The notes under the pieces were generated by a model that was given only the letters and a program-made list of their open reading frames with translations, made no database searches and had not been told where the DNA came from. DNA of 64,000 nucleotides from the NCBI GenBank assembly GCA_034437035.1, contig DAOTUI010000175.1, forward strand, positions 1 through 64,000, in the 5' to 3' direction. How positions within the stretch are numbered: the stretch's first letter is position 1; each line of letters opens with the position of its first letter. A program made the translations under genes and the position numbers. This DNA comes from CAKZQX01 sp034437035 (lineage in GTDB: Bacteria; Chloroflexota; Chloroflexia; Chloroflexales; Chloroflexaceae). Positions 33,221 through 42,766 of the stretch are shown piece after piece.

Positions 33221-35386
33221 ATGCACGACACTATCTGTATACTCTATATTGATCAGATTCCGGCAGAACGGGAGCGCGTCCGCAGTGCATTGGAACGCGC
33301 AACCACCGACTTTGTAATTGTTGATGTTGCGTCATACCCGGAACTGACGGCCCATGTAGCCGACAGTCACTATGATCTGGTACTGGCGAACTTTGCCACA
33401 GAAACTGATTTCACCGCAGTTCCTATCGCGGAGTTTATGCAGATTAATCCAGCACAGGCACCGCTACTGATTCTTACCAATCCAGACCTGGAACATATAG
33501 CCCTGGAAGCCCTGCAGCAGGGTGCAACTGATTACCTGATCAAAACCTCGGCATATCTGGACCATCTGCCATTTGCCATTCGCACGCTGGTCCAGCACCA
33601 ACGCATGCAGGCCGAGTGTCAACTCCTGCACACCGCGCTGCAGCAGGTGCATGCGGAACGGGAGCGCCATATTGAAGCGCGTACCGCCCCACTCGCCCAC
33701 ACCGTTATGCTGCTGGAAAATGAGGTTGCTGAACGTAAGCGCGTTGAGACGGCCCTGCGCAAGAGTGAGACCAAGTTTCGCACGCTGTCCGAAACCCTCC
33801 CGGTGGCTATCTTTATTGCGCAGCCATTGCCGGGAGGCTTGCGCTTGCGCTATGTCAATCCGGCAGCCGAGGTGCTTTCCGGGTACACGCGGGAAGAGTT
33901 GCTGGCATTGCATTCCTGGGACGGGCTTGATCTTGATCTATTTACTTTTTTTGATGGTAGAATGTGGGCAATACATGATGGTGCTCAGGTGCCTGCACGG
34001 TACGAGTTGAAAATGCGCAACAAAAAAGGGGACTTGCTCTGGGTTTCCCTCTCAGTTGCCGTTGTCGAGTTCGATGAACAGCTTGCCATTATGGGCACGG
34101 CAGTTGATCTTACCGAGCGCAAACAGGCCGAGATTGCCCTGCATGCCGAGCAGCGTCTGCTGGCCCGGCGGGTTGCCGAGCGCACTGCCGACTTAAGTGC
34201 CGCCAATGCCGAGTTGCTGCGCGCCGTGCGCCTCAAGGATGAGTTTCTTGCCAGTATCAGCCATGAACTGCGGACGCCGCTGAACGCCATTCTGGGGATG
34301 GCCGGGGTATTGCAGGAAGAGGTCTATGGTGGCCTGAATAACCAGCAGCAGCATGCCCTTCAGCAGATCGAAGTGAGTGGTCAACGTCTGCTCAATATGA
34401 TTAACGATATGCTTGATCTCTCCAAAATCGGTGCCGGCAAGGTGGCCCTGGTTATTGATAATGTTGCCCTCAAGCCGGTATGCCAGGCCAGTTTTGCCCT
34501 GTTCGAGCAAGAGATCCGGCAGAAGCAGTTGCATGTCGCCCTGGATTATGACGATGCCGTTCAGACCTTACCGGCCGATGAGCACCGCCTGAAGCAGATT
34601 CTGGTCAACCTGGTGAGCAATGCGGTGAAGTTTACGCCGGATTCGGGTACGATTGGCCTACGGGTCGCAGGTGATACGGCCAGTCATGCGGTCCGGATTA
34701 CGGTCTGGGATACGGGGATTGGAATTGCCGCAGAAGATATGGCATGCTTATTCCAACCATTTGTGCAACTGGATGGACGGCTGTCAAGAGCGTACGGCGG
34801 TACCGGCCTGGGATTGGCGCTGGTCTATCGCATGGTTGAAATGCATAGCGGGAGTATTACCGTAACCAGCAGTCCCGGCGAGGGAAGCTGTTTTACTGTT
34901 GCCCTGCCCTGGAATAGAGATAGCATCCCGACCAGGAGTATGTCTCTGCCGGAGGAGCGCACGGCCGGCCGCCTGACCTTGACCGATTGGCAACCCACAC
35001 CACAGCGACCGATTATTCTGATAGCAGAAAACAACGAGAGACAGCTTGAAAATGCATCAAACTATTTGTCCGCAGAGGGGTACCAGATTGTAGTTGCGCG
35101 CACCGGGGTCGAGGCAGTTACACGCGCATATGAATTCCATCCCAATATTGTTATTTTGAGTATGCATATGCCCGATTTTGATGCCCTGGAGACCCTCCAC
35201 CGTATTCGGGCCGACACCAGTCTAGGGCCGGTTTTCATTATCGTCCTGACATCGCTGGCCCTGCCCGGTGAGTATGATCGCTGTCTGGCCGCCGGCGTCA
35301 ATGCCTATTTTCGAAAACCAGTTCATTTAGCGGACATAGTTACTATCATGGAGATACACCTGCAACATACAGGCGTATCTCAATAG
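33221..35386 (+). CDS. Hybrid histidine kinase with two degenerate receiver domains
   Basis: This 721-residue cytoplasmic kinase has an N-terminal receiver-like fold (1-125) with Asn57 where the phosphoacceptor Asp belongs (DLVLANF) but Lys108 kept. A coiled coil and a PAS domain (about 175-300) lead to HisKA with His348 (SISHELRTPLNAILG) and a HATPase with GGTGLGLALVYRMVEMH. The C-terminal receiver (about 590-715) has Ser647 at the Asp position (VILSMHMPD) and IAENNE in place of the acidic pair, again with the Lys kept (FRKPV). Both receivers thus look unable to accept phosphate in the usual way. Start 33221 is chosen because upstream codons are PAL-derived. The next kinase begins 18 bp after the stop. 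Confidence 0.87.
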   Translation: MHDTICILYIDQIPAERERVRSALERATTDFVIVDVASYPELTAHVADSHYDLVLANFATETDFTAVPIAEFMQINPAQAPLLILTNPDLEHIALEALQQGATDYLIKTSAYLDHLPFAIRTLVQHQRMQAECQLLHTALQQVHAERERHIEARTAPLAHTVMLLENEVAERKRVETALRKSETKFRTLSETLPVAIFIAQPLPGGLRLRYVNPAAEVLSGYTREELLALHSWDGLDLDLFTFFDGRMWAIHDGAQVPARYELKMRNKKGDLLWVSLSVAVVEFDEQLAIMGTAVDLTERKQAEIALHAEQRLLARRVAERTADLSAANAELLRAVRLKDEFLASISHELRTPLNAILGMAGVLQEEVYGGLNNQQQHALQQIEVSGQRLLNMINDMLDLSKIGAGKVALVIDNVALKPVCQASFALFEQEIRQKQLHVALDYDDAVQTLPADEHRLKQILVNLVSNAVKFTPDSGTIGLRVAGDTASHAVRITVWDTGIGIAAEDMACLFQPFVQLDGRLSRAYGGTGLGLALVYRMVEMHSGSITVTSSPGEGSCFTVALPWNRDSIPTRSMSLPEERTAGRLTLTDWQPTPQRPIILIAENNERQLENASNYLSAEGYQIVVARTGVEAVTRAYEFHPNIVILSMHMPDFDALETLHRIRADTSLGPVFIIVLTSLALPGEYDRCLAAGVNAYFRKPVHLADIVTIMEIHLQHTGVSQ

Positions 35387-35404
35387 AAGTAGAAGGTGTA
35401 TAGT

Positions 35405-37642
35405 GTGAACAGCGTACCAATTACCGAGGATCTTCAGAAAGCGGCACCCGATGTTGCCGAACGTACCAGCACCATCTTGATTGTCGATGATGAACCAATC
35501 GGACGCGAGACCCTGCGGGCCATGCTGCTGATGCAGGGCTACAACCTGGCAACGGCGCGCAGTGGTACGGAAGCGCTGGAAAAAGCCGTCGAACTGACCC
35601 CCGATCTGATTTTTCTTGATGTTATGATGCCGGAGATGGATGGGTTTGAGGTCTGCCGGTGTCTGCGGGCCGATCCGGTCCTGGCAGAGGTGCCGATTAT
35701 TATGGTCACTGCGCTGGATGATCGAGATTCGCGGCTGCAAGGGATTGAGGCGGGCGCGGATGATTTTGTCTCCAAGCCGTTTGACCGGGTTGAACTGCGT
35801 ACGCGGGTGAAAACCATCATGCGCCTGAATCGCTACCAACGCCTGTTACTCGAGCGCGATTATCGCCAGATGGCCGAGGAGCATATCCGGCAGCGCAACC
35901 GCGAGTTAACGCTGCTCAACCGGGTGATTGCGGCGGCGGCCACCGCGCTGGATGCGCAAGAGGTCATCAATATTGCCTGCGAGTCGCTGGTGCATACCTT
36001 TGCGGTCTGTCGGGCAACGGCGCTGCTGCTGGATACGCCGCAAACGCACTGGACCGTTGTTGCACGTTCGGCGGCCGCGGCCGCCCCCCACCTGTGCCGG
36101 TCCTGTCTGGAACAGGTCCGGAATGGCGCTGCCGACACCGATGTGCGCCTGCCTATCGCCCATGTGCTGCAGACGAAAATGCCCCTGAGCATTACCCGCC
36201 CTGCAGCTGACGCGGAGTTGTCTCCTGACGCACCCCGCTCCCCAATGTATGCGCTGATGGAGCGGTCGGGTCTGGCTACCTGCCTGATTGTTCCCATCCT
36301 GATGCGCAATCAGGTCGTCGGGCTGATCGAAATGGGCGCGGTGGAACCCTGCAGCTTTAACGACCAGGAACTGCTCCTGGCGCAGAGTGTCGCCAGCGCG
36401 GTCGGCCAGGCAATGGAAACGGCGCAACTCTACCAGCAACTGCAGCGCCACGCCGATAACCTGGAAGAGGTTGTTGCACAGCGTACGCGCGAGTTAGAAC
36501 TGGAGCGTGACCGCACCCAGGCCATTCTCGAAGCGCTGGGTGAAGCGGTTCTCGTCACCGACTTTGAAGATATCGTCCACTACTTTAACCCGGCCGCCGC
36601 CGCCCTCACCGGCTATTCCAGTGATGAGGTGGTCGGGCAGCATGCCTACAGCCGTCCGGGTGATGGACCGCTCCCCGCCATCTCGGAGGAGATCCAGCAG
36701 ATTGTGCAGGCCGGTCAGACCTGGCGCGGCGAACTGGTCAACCAGCGGAAGGATGGCACGCGCTACGACGCGGCGGTGACGATTGCGCCCCTGTTTGATC
36801 CGCACACACCGGGTCAACCGGTGGGTTATGTCAGTGTCCAGCGTGACATTACGCCGATTAAAGAAGCGGAACGGCTGAAGGATCAGTTTGTCTCCAATGT
36901 CTCGCATGAACTACGTACGCCCCTCTCGATTATTACGCTGCTCAGTGGCAACCTGGATACGCTCTATGCGCGGTTAAGCGATGAACGACGGCAGCGCATG
37001 ATCCGGGATATTCGGGAGCACACGCGAGTGCTGGATGATCTGATCAGCGATCTGCTCGAAATTGCGCGGATCGACAGCCAGCGGATCTCGATGAAGCGGC
37101 AGCCGCTGAATCTGGTAGAACTGATCGGCGAAGAGGCCGATAAACAGGTGCCCCTGATCCAGAAGAAGGCGCAATCCCTCTCCGTCACCGGTGTTGATTA
37201 TCTGCCCGTGTCGGGGAACGATGGTCAGTTGCGCCAGATTTTGCGCAATCTCTTGAACAATGCCATCAAGTACACGCCGGACAGAGGATGTATCACCTGT
37301 GAGTCGCGCATGTTAACGACAGGTGCAGCGGAAGAACCGGTCTGGCCCGGCAGCCACGATCTGCCACCGGGCACATGGGCCGCAGTGCGGGTTACAGACA
37401 CCGGGATTGGTATCTCTGAAGAGAATATGCCCCAGATATTTGAGCGTTTTTACCGTGTGCAACCACAGGGAAATATATCGGGAACCGGTTTAGGCCTCGC
37501 TATTGCACACGAGTTGATTACCCTGCATGCCGGCACGATTGCCGTTGCTTCCACTCCCGGTGAAGGGAGTACTTTTGTGGTCTACTTTCCCCTGTTAACG
37601 GAGGAGGTTCGCACCTATGAAAAGATCTATTCTTGTCGTTGA
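35405..37642 (+). CDS. Receiver-GAF-PAS histidine kinase
   Basis: This 745-residue soluble kinase has a receiver with Asp72 (IFLDVMMPEMDG), a GAF domain (about 180-335) with several cysteines, a coiled coil, a PAS domain (about 370-480), HisKA with His501 (NVSHELRTPLSIITLL) and a HATPase with GTGLGLAIAHELITLH. GTG at 35405 is preferred to GTG at 35396 because AGAAGG lies 8 bases before it. It forms a tight run with the kinase upstream and overlaps the regulator downstream by 26 bp, so the regulator is the likely phosphate acceptor. Confidence 0.9.
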   Translation: MNSVPITEDLQKAAPDVAERTSTILIVDDEPIGRETLRAMLLMQGYNLATARSGTEALEKAVELTPDLIFLDVMMPEMDGFEVCRCLRADPVLAEVPIIMVTALDDRDSRLQGIEAGADDFVSKPFDRVELRTRVKTIMRLNRYQRLLLERDYRQMAEEHIRQRNRELTLLNRVIAAAATALDAQEVINIACESLVHTFAVCRATALLLDTPQTHWTVVARSAAAAAPHLCRSCLEQVRNGAADTDVRLPIAHVLQTKMPLSITRPAADAELSPDAPRSPMYALMERSGLATCLIVPILMRNQVVGLIEMGAVEPCSFNDQELLLAQSVASAVGQAMETAQLYQQLQRHADNLEEVVAQRTRELELERDRTQAILEALGEAVLVTDFEDIVHYFNPAAAALTGYSSDEVVGQHAYSRPGDGPLPAISEEIQQIVQAGQTWRGELVNQRKDGTRYDAAVTIAPLFDPHTPGQPVGYVSVQRDITPIKEAERLKDQFVSNVSHELRTPLSIITLLSGNLDTLYARLSDERRQRMIRDIREHTRVLDDLISDLLEIARIDSQRISMKRQPLNLVELIGEEADKQVPLIQKKAQSLSVTGVDYLPVSGNDGQLRQILRNLLNNAIKYTPDRGCITCESRMLTTGAAEEPVWPGSHDLPPGTWAAVRVTDTGIGISEENMPQIFERFYRVQPQGNISGTGLGLAIAHELITLHAGTIAVASTPGEGSTFVVYFPLLTEEVRTYEKIYSCR

Positions 37643-38351
37643 TGACCAACCGGATCTACTGGACAGCCTGGCGCTGACACTCGAAGCGGCAGGCTATGAA
37701 GCGATGACCGCAAATGATGGGCTTGAAGCGCTGTCCCTGCTTCAGGCACACACCGTTGATCTTATTCTGGCAGATATTGCCATGCCCCAGATGAATGGCT
37801 ACCAACTGTATGAGCGTGTACGCGCCAATCCCCTCTGGACAACCATCCCGTTTCTCTTTTTGACGGCACGCACACTCGACAGCGATATCCGGTATGGCAA
37901 GGAGTTGGGCGTTGATGACTATCTGACCAAGCCGATTCAGCCGGAAGATCTGCTGGCCGTGGTGCGGGGGAAACTGCGCCGGGCGCAGCAGATTACGCAG
38001 CCCACAACGCAGGCGGCCCCGCAAGCCAGTAACGACTCCAGTACACTGATAGTTGGAGAGTTGCAGATCGATCCCGGCCAGCACCGCGTCTGGAATAATG
38101 GGCAGCCGGTGAAACTCTCCGCGCGGGAGTTTACGCTGCTGGAGTACCTGGCCCGGCGCGTCAACCGGCTGGTGTCGCTGCAAGAGTTGATCCGGGTGAC
38201 GCATGATCTGGATACCGACCATGCCGAAGCCGGGTCGCTGCTGCGTCCGCTGGTGCGTTCACTACGGCGCAAACTGGGGTACGAGACGGGTGAGATGGGC
38301 TGTATCGAGAACGTGCGCGGGATTGGTTATCGCCTGAATGCGCCGGAGTAA
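37617..38351 (+). CDS. OmpR-type response regulator (receiver + winged helix)
   Basis: This 244-residue DNA-binding regulator has a receiver with Asp9-Asp10, phosphoacceptor Asp53 (LILADIAMPQMNG) and Lys in YLTKPI. An Ala/Gln/Thr-rich linker follows, then a C-terminal winged helix (about 145-240) with LSAREFTLLEYLARRVNRLVS and RSLRRKLGYE. GGAGG precedes the ATG inside the kinase gene. Translational coupling makes it the cognate partner of the kinase at 35.4 kb. Target genes are not evident. Confidence 0.93.
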   Translation: MKRSILVVDDQPDLLDSLALTLEAAGYEAMTANDGLEALSLLQAHTVDLILADIAMPQMNGYQLYERVRANPLWTTIPFLFLTARTLDSDIRYGKELGVDDYLTKPIQPEDLLAVVRGKLRRAQQITQPTTQAAPQASNDSSTLIVGELQIDPGQHRVWNNGQPVKLSAREFTLLEYLARRVNRLVSLQELIRVTHDLDTDHAEAGSLLRPLVRSLRRKLGYETGEMGCIENVRGIGYRLNAPE

Positions 38352-38392
38352 TCGCGCATTCCGTAGGCGCGCTTTCGGGAGTAGATTTTGCG

Positions 38393-38417
38393 GTAGGGAT
38401 GCGCTTCTGCGCGTCCA
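38393..38417. repeat. GGACGCGC hairpin repeat, copy 5
   Basis: GTAGGGATGCGC-TTCT-GCGCGTCCA, with one T-G pair in the stem, lies 40 bp after the regulator gene. Confidence 0.65.
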
Positions 38418-38448
38418 CCTGGCGTCCTGGTAATGTAGGCTTTTTATG

Positions 38449-38473
38449 GTAGGGACGCGCTTCTGCGCATCCA
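38449..38473. repeat. GGACGCGC hairpin repeat, copy 6
   Basis: GTAGGGACGCGC-TTCT-GCGCATCCA lies in tandem with copy 5, about 30 bp after it. Confidence 0.65.
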
Positions 38474-38578
38474 CAGCCTGTCCTGGTGCGGGACATGGTT
38501 TCTGGATCGGCGGTTTCTGCCGGTCTCGCCAACCGCATTCCAATGCGCTCCGGCAAAAAAGTCTACACTTGAGAGAGG

Positions 38579-38599
38579 GCGGCAGCCCGGCTGCCGCCT
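38579..38599. terminator. GC-rich hairpin
   Basis: GGCGGCAG-CCCGG-CTGCCGCC forms a perfect 8-bp stem between convergent genes. The flanking T-run is weak, so the terminator role is tentative. Confidence 0.4.
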
Positions 38600-38666
38600 G
38601 CTTCTACTCCGAGAGGATTAACCGGGTGCGTTGAAAGCGCGCGAGTGTTATGCCAAGCGGTTCGTC

Positions 38667-38713
38667 TGATGTTGGTCATCTCTGCGCTCTTTGCGTCTCT
38701 GCGGTGAAAAGAA
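38667..38713. repeat. Short tandem tract (TCTCTGCG / CTTTGCGT)
   Basis: TCTCTGCGCTCTTTGCG followed by TCTCTGCGGTGAAA: units of about 8 nt repeat in the style of the heptamer tracts. Confidence 0.5.
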
Positions 38714-38727
38714 AGCTCGTTGTAGTA

Positions 38728-40524
38728 CTACTCCCGCGTATGCCACAGGTAGACCGGCGCGGGACCAATCGTCAGCGAGAAGCGCCCGTCGATTGCCCCG
38801 ATATCGGAAACCACCCCGTCGCGCTCAACCAGTTGCCCGGTAGTCGCCGTGGTACTGAAGCCCACGCGGGTGGTTGGCGGCGACCAGAGGATATCCAGGG
38901 CCGCATCGCCCCGGCGGAGGCGCATGTCGTAGACTTCCCGGCCACTGACTGTGGTCAGGTTATCCAGGTAGATTGTACCGCGCCCGCGTGACTCGTCAGT
39001 CACATCATCAAGCACCAGGGCCACCAGGCCGGCGGGGAAATCAACCCGCCCGTTGCCGCTGCCGCTGATCCGGTTGCCCGGGTCAACCTCAACGCCGATG
39101 GGGGTTGAGATAAAGTGCCAATCCGGCGCGCCCACACTGCCTAACGCAAACTGCAGCACTTCCCCCTCGGCATCGCGTAGCCAGGCCCGGACGCCATGCC
39201 CGCTGCCGTCGCCGTAGACCCACACACCGAGCGCGTAGGGCTCACCGGCAAGCGGGATCGGCTGGGGCCGCTCAAACACGACATAGTCGTTGCTGTCGGT
39301 ACTGAAGTTGTAAACAATCTGCGCGCTGCCGGCCCCGGCGTGGATCTGTACACTGGTAAACTCCAACCGGCCATTCGGCTGACTGACGCGCCGCCACTCA
39401 CCTAACTCTTCAAAGTCAAAGATGGTGGTCTTCTCGAAGAGGTCTTGCCGTTCGACAAAGCCGGCACCGGCCAGTTCCCGGTTCAGCGTGCGCAGCGCGG
39501 CGTAGGCCGGTTTCTGCCGGCTCTCGCGGTAGTCCTCACGCCCCCGTCCGGCGCGGATCAGGCCGTAGGGGTTGTGGTTATCATCCTTGAGCATGTACCA
39601 GAAGGAACGCTCGACGCCCGCCTCCCAGAGCAGCAGCATTGCCCGCACCAGGTAGTTGGCCTGCTGTTCTTCATCGGTGAGCCCTTCCCGGTCGCGGTCG
39701 CCGGGACCGCTGGACCAGCCCAGCTCCGTCACCCAGATCGGCTTGGGACCAAACTGGTTGCCCAGGGCGCGCGCCATCCCGGCGGAGGCGGCAATATTGC
39801 CGTCTTCGGGGCTGTAGGGATCGACATAGGGATGGATGGCGATAATGTCAAAGCTGTTCCAGGCGCCCTCGGCAGCCACCGCGCGGGCAAAGGTGACATC
39901 GAAGGGATTAAACCCACCGATCAACACCTGCGCCTGCGGATCGATTTCTTTGATAACCGCGCCGGCCCGCATCAGCAACTCGGCGTAGGCTTGCGGGTCG
40001 GGCTGCGGCTGCCAGAAGAGGCTGTTATCCGGCTCGTTCCAGATTTCCCAATGGTGAATGTAGCGCCGATAGCGCGTGACCACTGCGCGCACATACTCCT
40101 CAAAATGATCCGGATCGGGCGCGTAGTAGGAGACATCGTTGGGCGTATCATCGGGGTTATCGGTGGCCCAGCCGACAGACGGCCCCAACACCCCCAGCAC
40201 CTCAATGTCTCGCCGCAGCAGGGCGCGCATGGCCGCGTCGGTGAAGGTCCAGTCCCAGACATCGGGGGCGGGCTGCACGCGGTGCCAGTGAAAATCTTCC
40301 CGCACCCAGGGCACACCCAGGTCGGATACAATCTCGGCGGGAATATCCATTGAGGTCGGATCGGGATAGCGGGTTGCCAGATGGGTGTTGAGCCCAAATG
40401 AGGGGGCACCAACGGGTCCGGCGCTGTAGGCGGTTGGAATAGGCAGTGGTTCCGTAATCAGATTAGAGGCGACCAGCAGGACAACAAAGATCAGCAGAAC
40501 GGGAAAACAGCGTCGTGGCATCAT
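38728..40524 (-). CDS. Secreted glycoside hydrolase-like (beta-alpha)8-barrel protein
   Basis: This 598-residue protein has an N-terminal signal or anchor helix (VLLIFVVLLVASNLI, about 9-24). A clan-A-type glycosidase barrel follows: the acid/base candidate Glu164 in HHWEIWNEPDN and the nucleophile candidate Glu267 in IWVTELGWSS, with IIAIHPYVDPY between them as in beta-xylosidase and GH39/GH5-like families. The C-terminal 200 residues look like a beta-sandwich carbohydrate-binding domain (FSTDSNDYVVFERP...LDNLTTVSG). CAAGGTG precedes the double ATG at 40524/40521. It is probably a polysaccharide-degrading enzyme at the cell surface; exact substrate unknown. Confidence 0.8.
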   Translation of the reverse strand: MMPRRCFPVLLIFVVLLVASNLITEPLPIPTAYSAGPVGAPSFGLNTHLATRYPDPTSMDIPAEIVSDLGVPWVREDFHWHRVQPAPDVWDWTFTDAAMRALLRRDIEVLGVLGPSVGWATDNPDDTPNDVSYYAPDPDHFEEYVRAVVTRYRRYIHHWEIWNEPDNSLFWQPQPDPQAYAELLMRAGAVIKEIDPQAQVLIGGFNPFDVTFARAVAAEGAWNSFDIIAIHPYVDPYSPEDGNIAASAGMARALGNQFGPKPIWVTELGWSSGPGDRDREGLTDEEQQANYLVRAMLLLWEAGVERSFWYMLKDDNHNPYGLIRAGRGREDYRESRQKPAYAALRTLNRELAGAGFVERQDLFEKTTIFDFEELGEWRRVSQPNGRLEFTSVQIHAGAGSAQIVYNFSTDSNDYVVFERPQPIPLAGEPYALGVWVYGDGSGHGVRAWLRDAEGEVLQFALGSVGAPDWHFISTPIGVEVDPGNRISGSGNGRVDFPAGLVALVLDDVTDESRGRGTIYLDNLTTVSGREVYDMRLRRGDAALDILWSPPTTRVGFSTTATTGQLVERDGVVSDIGAIDGRFSLTIGPAPVYLWHTRE

Positions 40525-40899
40525 GGGCACCTTGCATGATATCAGGTCACGGATACAGGGACGACCGGACTGAACGGCGGGCCGGATCGGGTGGGGGTGA
40601 GTAACATACGACTGTCCTGTGTAGGTTGGCCGGAGCGGGTAAATGTTCCCTGAACCCCGCACCCGATCCGCGTGACATTTCTCTCAGGCAGTATACCGTC
40701 CAGGCACAACCGGAACATTAGCAGCGGATGACAATTACACGGTCAGCGTGATCTTGCCGGCTCCCAGCGTGGTGCTGTACCTTTATGTTCTCTGGATTAT
40801 ACGGTATTTTGGGAAATCCGGGGCAGTAGTTTCGGGTGAGAAAACAGACAGCACCGGGAGAATGTGCCCGTTCTTTTTAAACCGATGCCCGACAAACAA
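40525..40899. other. Upstream region of the glycosidase gene
   Basis: I see no gene. A frame on the minus strand continues upstream of the glycosidase start but is not protein-like. Confidence 0.4.
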
Positions 40900-40932
40900 A
40901 AGCGGCGGGGAGCAATTTGCTCCTCGCCGCTT
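40900..40932 (-). terminator. Rho-independent terminator of the split symporter operon
   Basis: On the minus strand the stem AAGCGGCGAGGAGCAA pairs with TTGCTCCCCGCCGCTT (one G-T type mismatch) and is followed by TTTTGTTTG, 33 bp beyond the symporter stop. Confidence 0.88.
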
Positions 40933-40965
40933 GCCTGCGGAACAGAAATGTGTGCAGAACCGCTA

Positions 40966-42738
40966 TCAGTCGCCGTGGGCCGGAGCCACACCCACGCCAC
41001 GCGGAACGCGTACCGACTCGACCAGATCCTGGATCTCCTGCGGCGGTGCTGCAGTCGACCGCGAAACAATGAACGTAACCAGGAAGTTCAGGATCGCGCC
41101 GACTGTGCCGATACCCTGGGCCGTGATGCCGAGGAAACTCTCGATAATCGGCGCTTCCGTGCCGAACAGTTGCACCGAGCGCATCATCAGGATCATCACC
41201 ATCGTAAAGATCAGGCCCGTCAGCATACCGGCGATAGCGCCATAGTTGTTGGCCCGTTTGTCGAAGATCCCCAGCAGGATGATGGGGAAGAAACTCGCCG
41301 CCGCCAGACCAAAGGCAAAGGCCACCACTTCAGCCACAAAGCCTGGTGGGTTAATCCCAAAGTAACCGGCAGCCACCACACCAAAGAAGATTACAATACG
41401 ACCGACCAGCAGACGCTGGGCCTCGTCGGCATTCGGGTTGATCAGGCGGTAGTAAATATCGTGCGAGAAGGCGCTGGAGATCACCAGCAACAGCCCCGAT
41501 GCCGTCGAGAGTGCCGCCGCCAGACCACCCGCCGCTACCAGCGCAATCACGAAGGGTGAGAGCTGCGCAATTTCCGGCGTTGCCAGCACGATAATGTCGC
41601 GGTCAATCGTCGCTTCGGCAAAACCGCCCGCCGCACTCGCCATGCTAATCGTTAACTCATCACCCGTAGCATCGGGGGTAAAGGAGAGCAGATCGGCTTC
41701 TTGCCAGGAAGTCGCCCATCCGATATCCTCACCGGCACTCTTGTGTCCCTCCGGATAGGTCAGATTATAAATTGGTTCCTCATCGGTTCCGGCAACATTC
41801 GTGACCTGCGCGCCATCGAGGCTGTTGATCAGGTTATAGCGGGCGAACACGGCCAGCGCCGGGGCAGTGGTGTAGAGCAGCGCAATAAAGAGCAGCGCCC
41901 AGCCGGCGGAGTAGCGTGCCGCGCGCACATTCGGCACCGTGTAGAAACGCACAATCACATGCGGCAGCCCGGCCGTCCCGATCATCAGTGCAATGGTGAT
42001 AGCAAACACATTGAGTTGATCGAGATTGGTAAATGGTTGCGTATACTCCTGGAAGCCCAGTTCGCGCTGGAGTCCATCAAGATCGGAGGTAATATTACTA
42101 AACGCCAGTCCCAACTGCGGGATCGGGTTGCCGGTCAGTTCGGCCGAGATGGCCACCGCCGGAATGAGAAAGGCCAGGATCAACACAAAATACTGAGCTA
42201 CCTGGGTCCAGGTAATGCCTTTCATACCACCCAGCACGGCGAAGAAGGCGACAATCACCATACCGATGACCACACCCCAGTTAACCTCCAGCCCCAGGAA
42301 GCGCCCGAACACCACGCCAACACCGCGCATCTGCCCGGCCACATAGGTCAGCGAGACAAAGACCGCCGCAATTGCCGCTACGCCACGGGCCGTCTTTGAG
42401 TAGTAACGGTCACCCACAAAGTCCGGCACAGTATACTTGCCGAACTTACGCAGGTACGGGGCCAGCAGCAGCGCCAGCAGGACGTACCCACCCGTCCAAC
42501 CCAGCAGATAAATCGCGCCGTCAAAGCCCATAAAGGAGATCAGCCCGGCCATCGAGATAAACGAGGCTGCCGACATCCAATCCGCCGCCGTTGCCGCACC
42601 GTTGGCAACGGCCGGAACACCTTGACCGGCTACGTAGAAGCCTTTGGTATCACGCACGCGACTCGTGTAGCCAATGTAGAGATAGATACCAAACGTGAGA
42701 ATAACCAGAATAAACGTCCAGAGTTCCACCGCACTCAT
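40966..42738 (-). CDS. Sodium:solute symporter, VC_2705/ActP-like subfamily
   Basis: This 590-residue SSS-family carrier has about 13 membrane helices. It probably couples Na+ entry to uptake of a short organic acid such as acetate or lactate. Family segments include DTKGFYVAGQGVPAVANGAATAADWMS (given in part), GGYVLLALLLAPYLRKFGKYTVPDF, GGMKGITWTQVAQ and AALSTASGLLLVISSAFSHDIYY. A hydrophilic insert of about 80 residues before DRDIIVLATPEIAQL is characteristic of the VC_2705 subfamily. GGGAGGTG precedes the ATG. It lies 28 bp after its small DUF4212 partner in one operon. Substrate not determinable. Confidence 0.9.
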   Translation of the reverse strand: MSAVELWTFILVILTFGIYLYIGYTSRVRDTKGFYVAGQGVPAVANGAATAADWMSAASFISMAGLISFMGFDGAIYLLGWTGGYVLLALLLAPYLRKFGKYTVPDFVGDRYYSKTARGVAAIAAVFVSLTYVAGQMRGVGVVFGRFLGLEVNWGVVIGMVIVAFFAVLGGMKGITWTQVAQYFVLILAFLIPAVAISAELTGNPIPQLGLAFSNITSDLDGLQRELGFQEYTQPFTNLDQLNVFAITIALMIGTAGLPHVIVRFYTVPNVRAARYSAGWALLFIALLYTTAPALAVFARYNLINSLDGAQVTNVAGTDEEPIYNLTYPEGHKSAGEDIGWATSWQEADLLSFTPDATGDELTISMASAAGGFAEATIDRDIIVLATPEIAQLSPFVIALVAAGGLAAALSTASGLLLVISSAFSHDIYYRLINPNADEAQRLLVGRIVIFFGVVAAGYFGINPPGFVAEVVAFAFGLAAASFFPIILLGIFDKRANNYGAIAGMLTGLIFTMVMILMMRSVQLFGTEAPIIESFLGITAQGIGTVGAILNFLVTFIVSRSTAAPPQEIQDLVESVRVPRGVGVAPAHGD

Positions 42739-42766
42739 GCTGCACCTCCCTTAGTTCACTCCGCTA

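Noticed and set aside
28396..38351. Defence island
   Set aside because: A STAND-like ATPase and a SLOG protein are present, but no nuclease, reverse transcriptase, restriction gene or toxin is with them. The remaining genes are two-component and c-di-GMP signalling.
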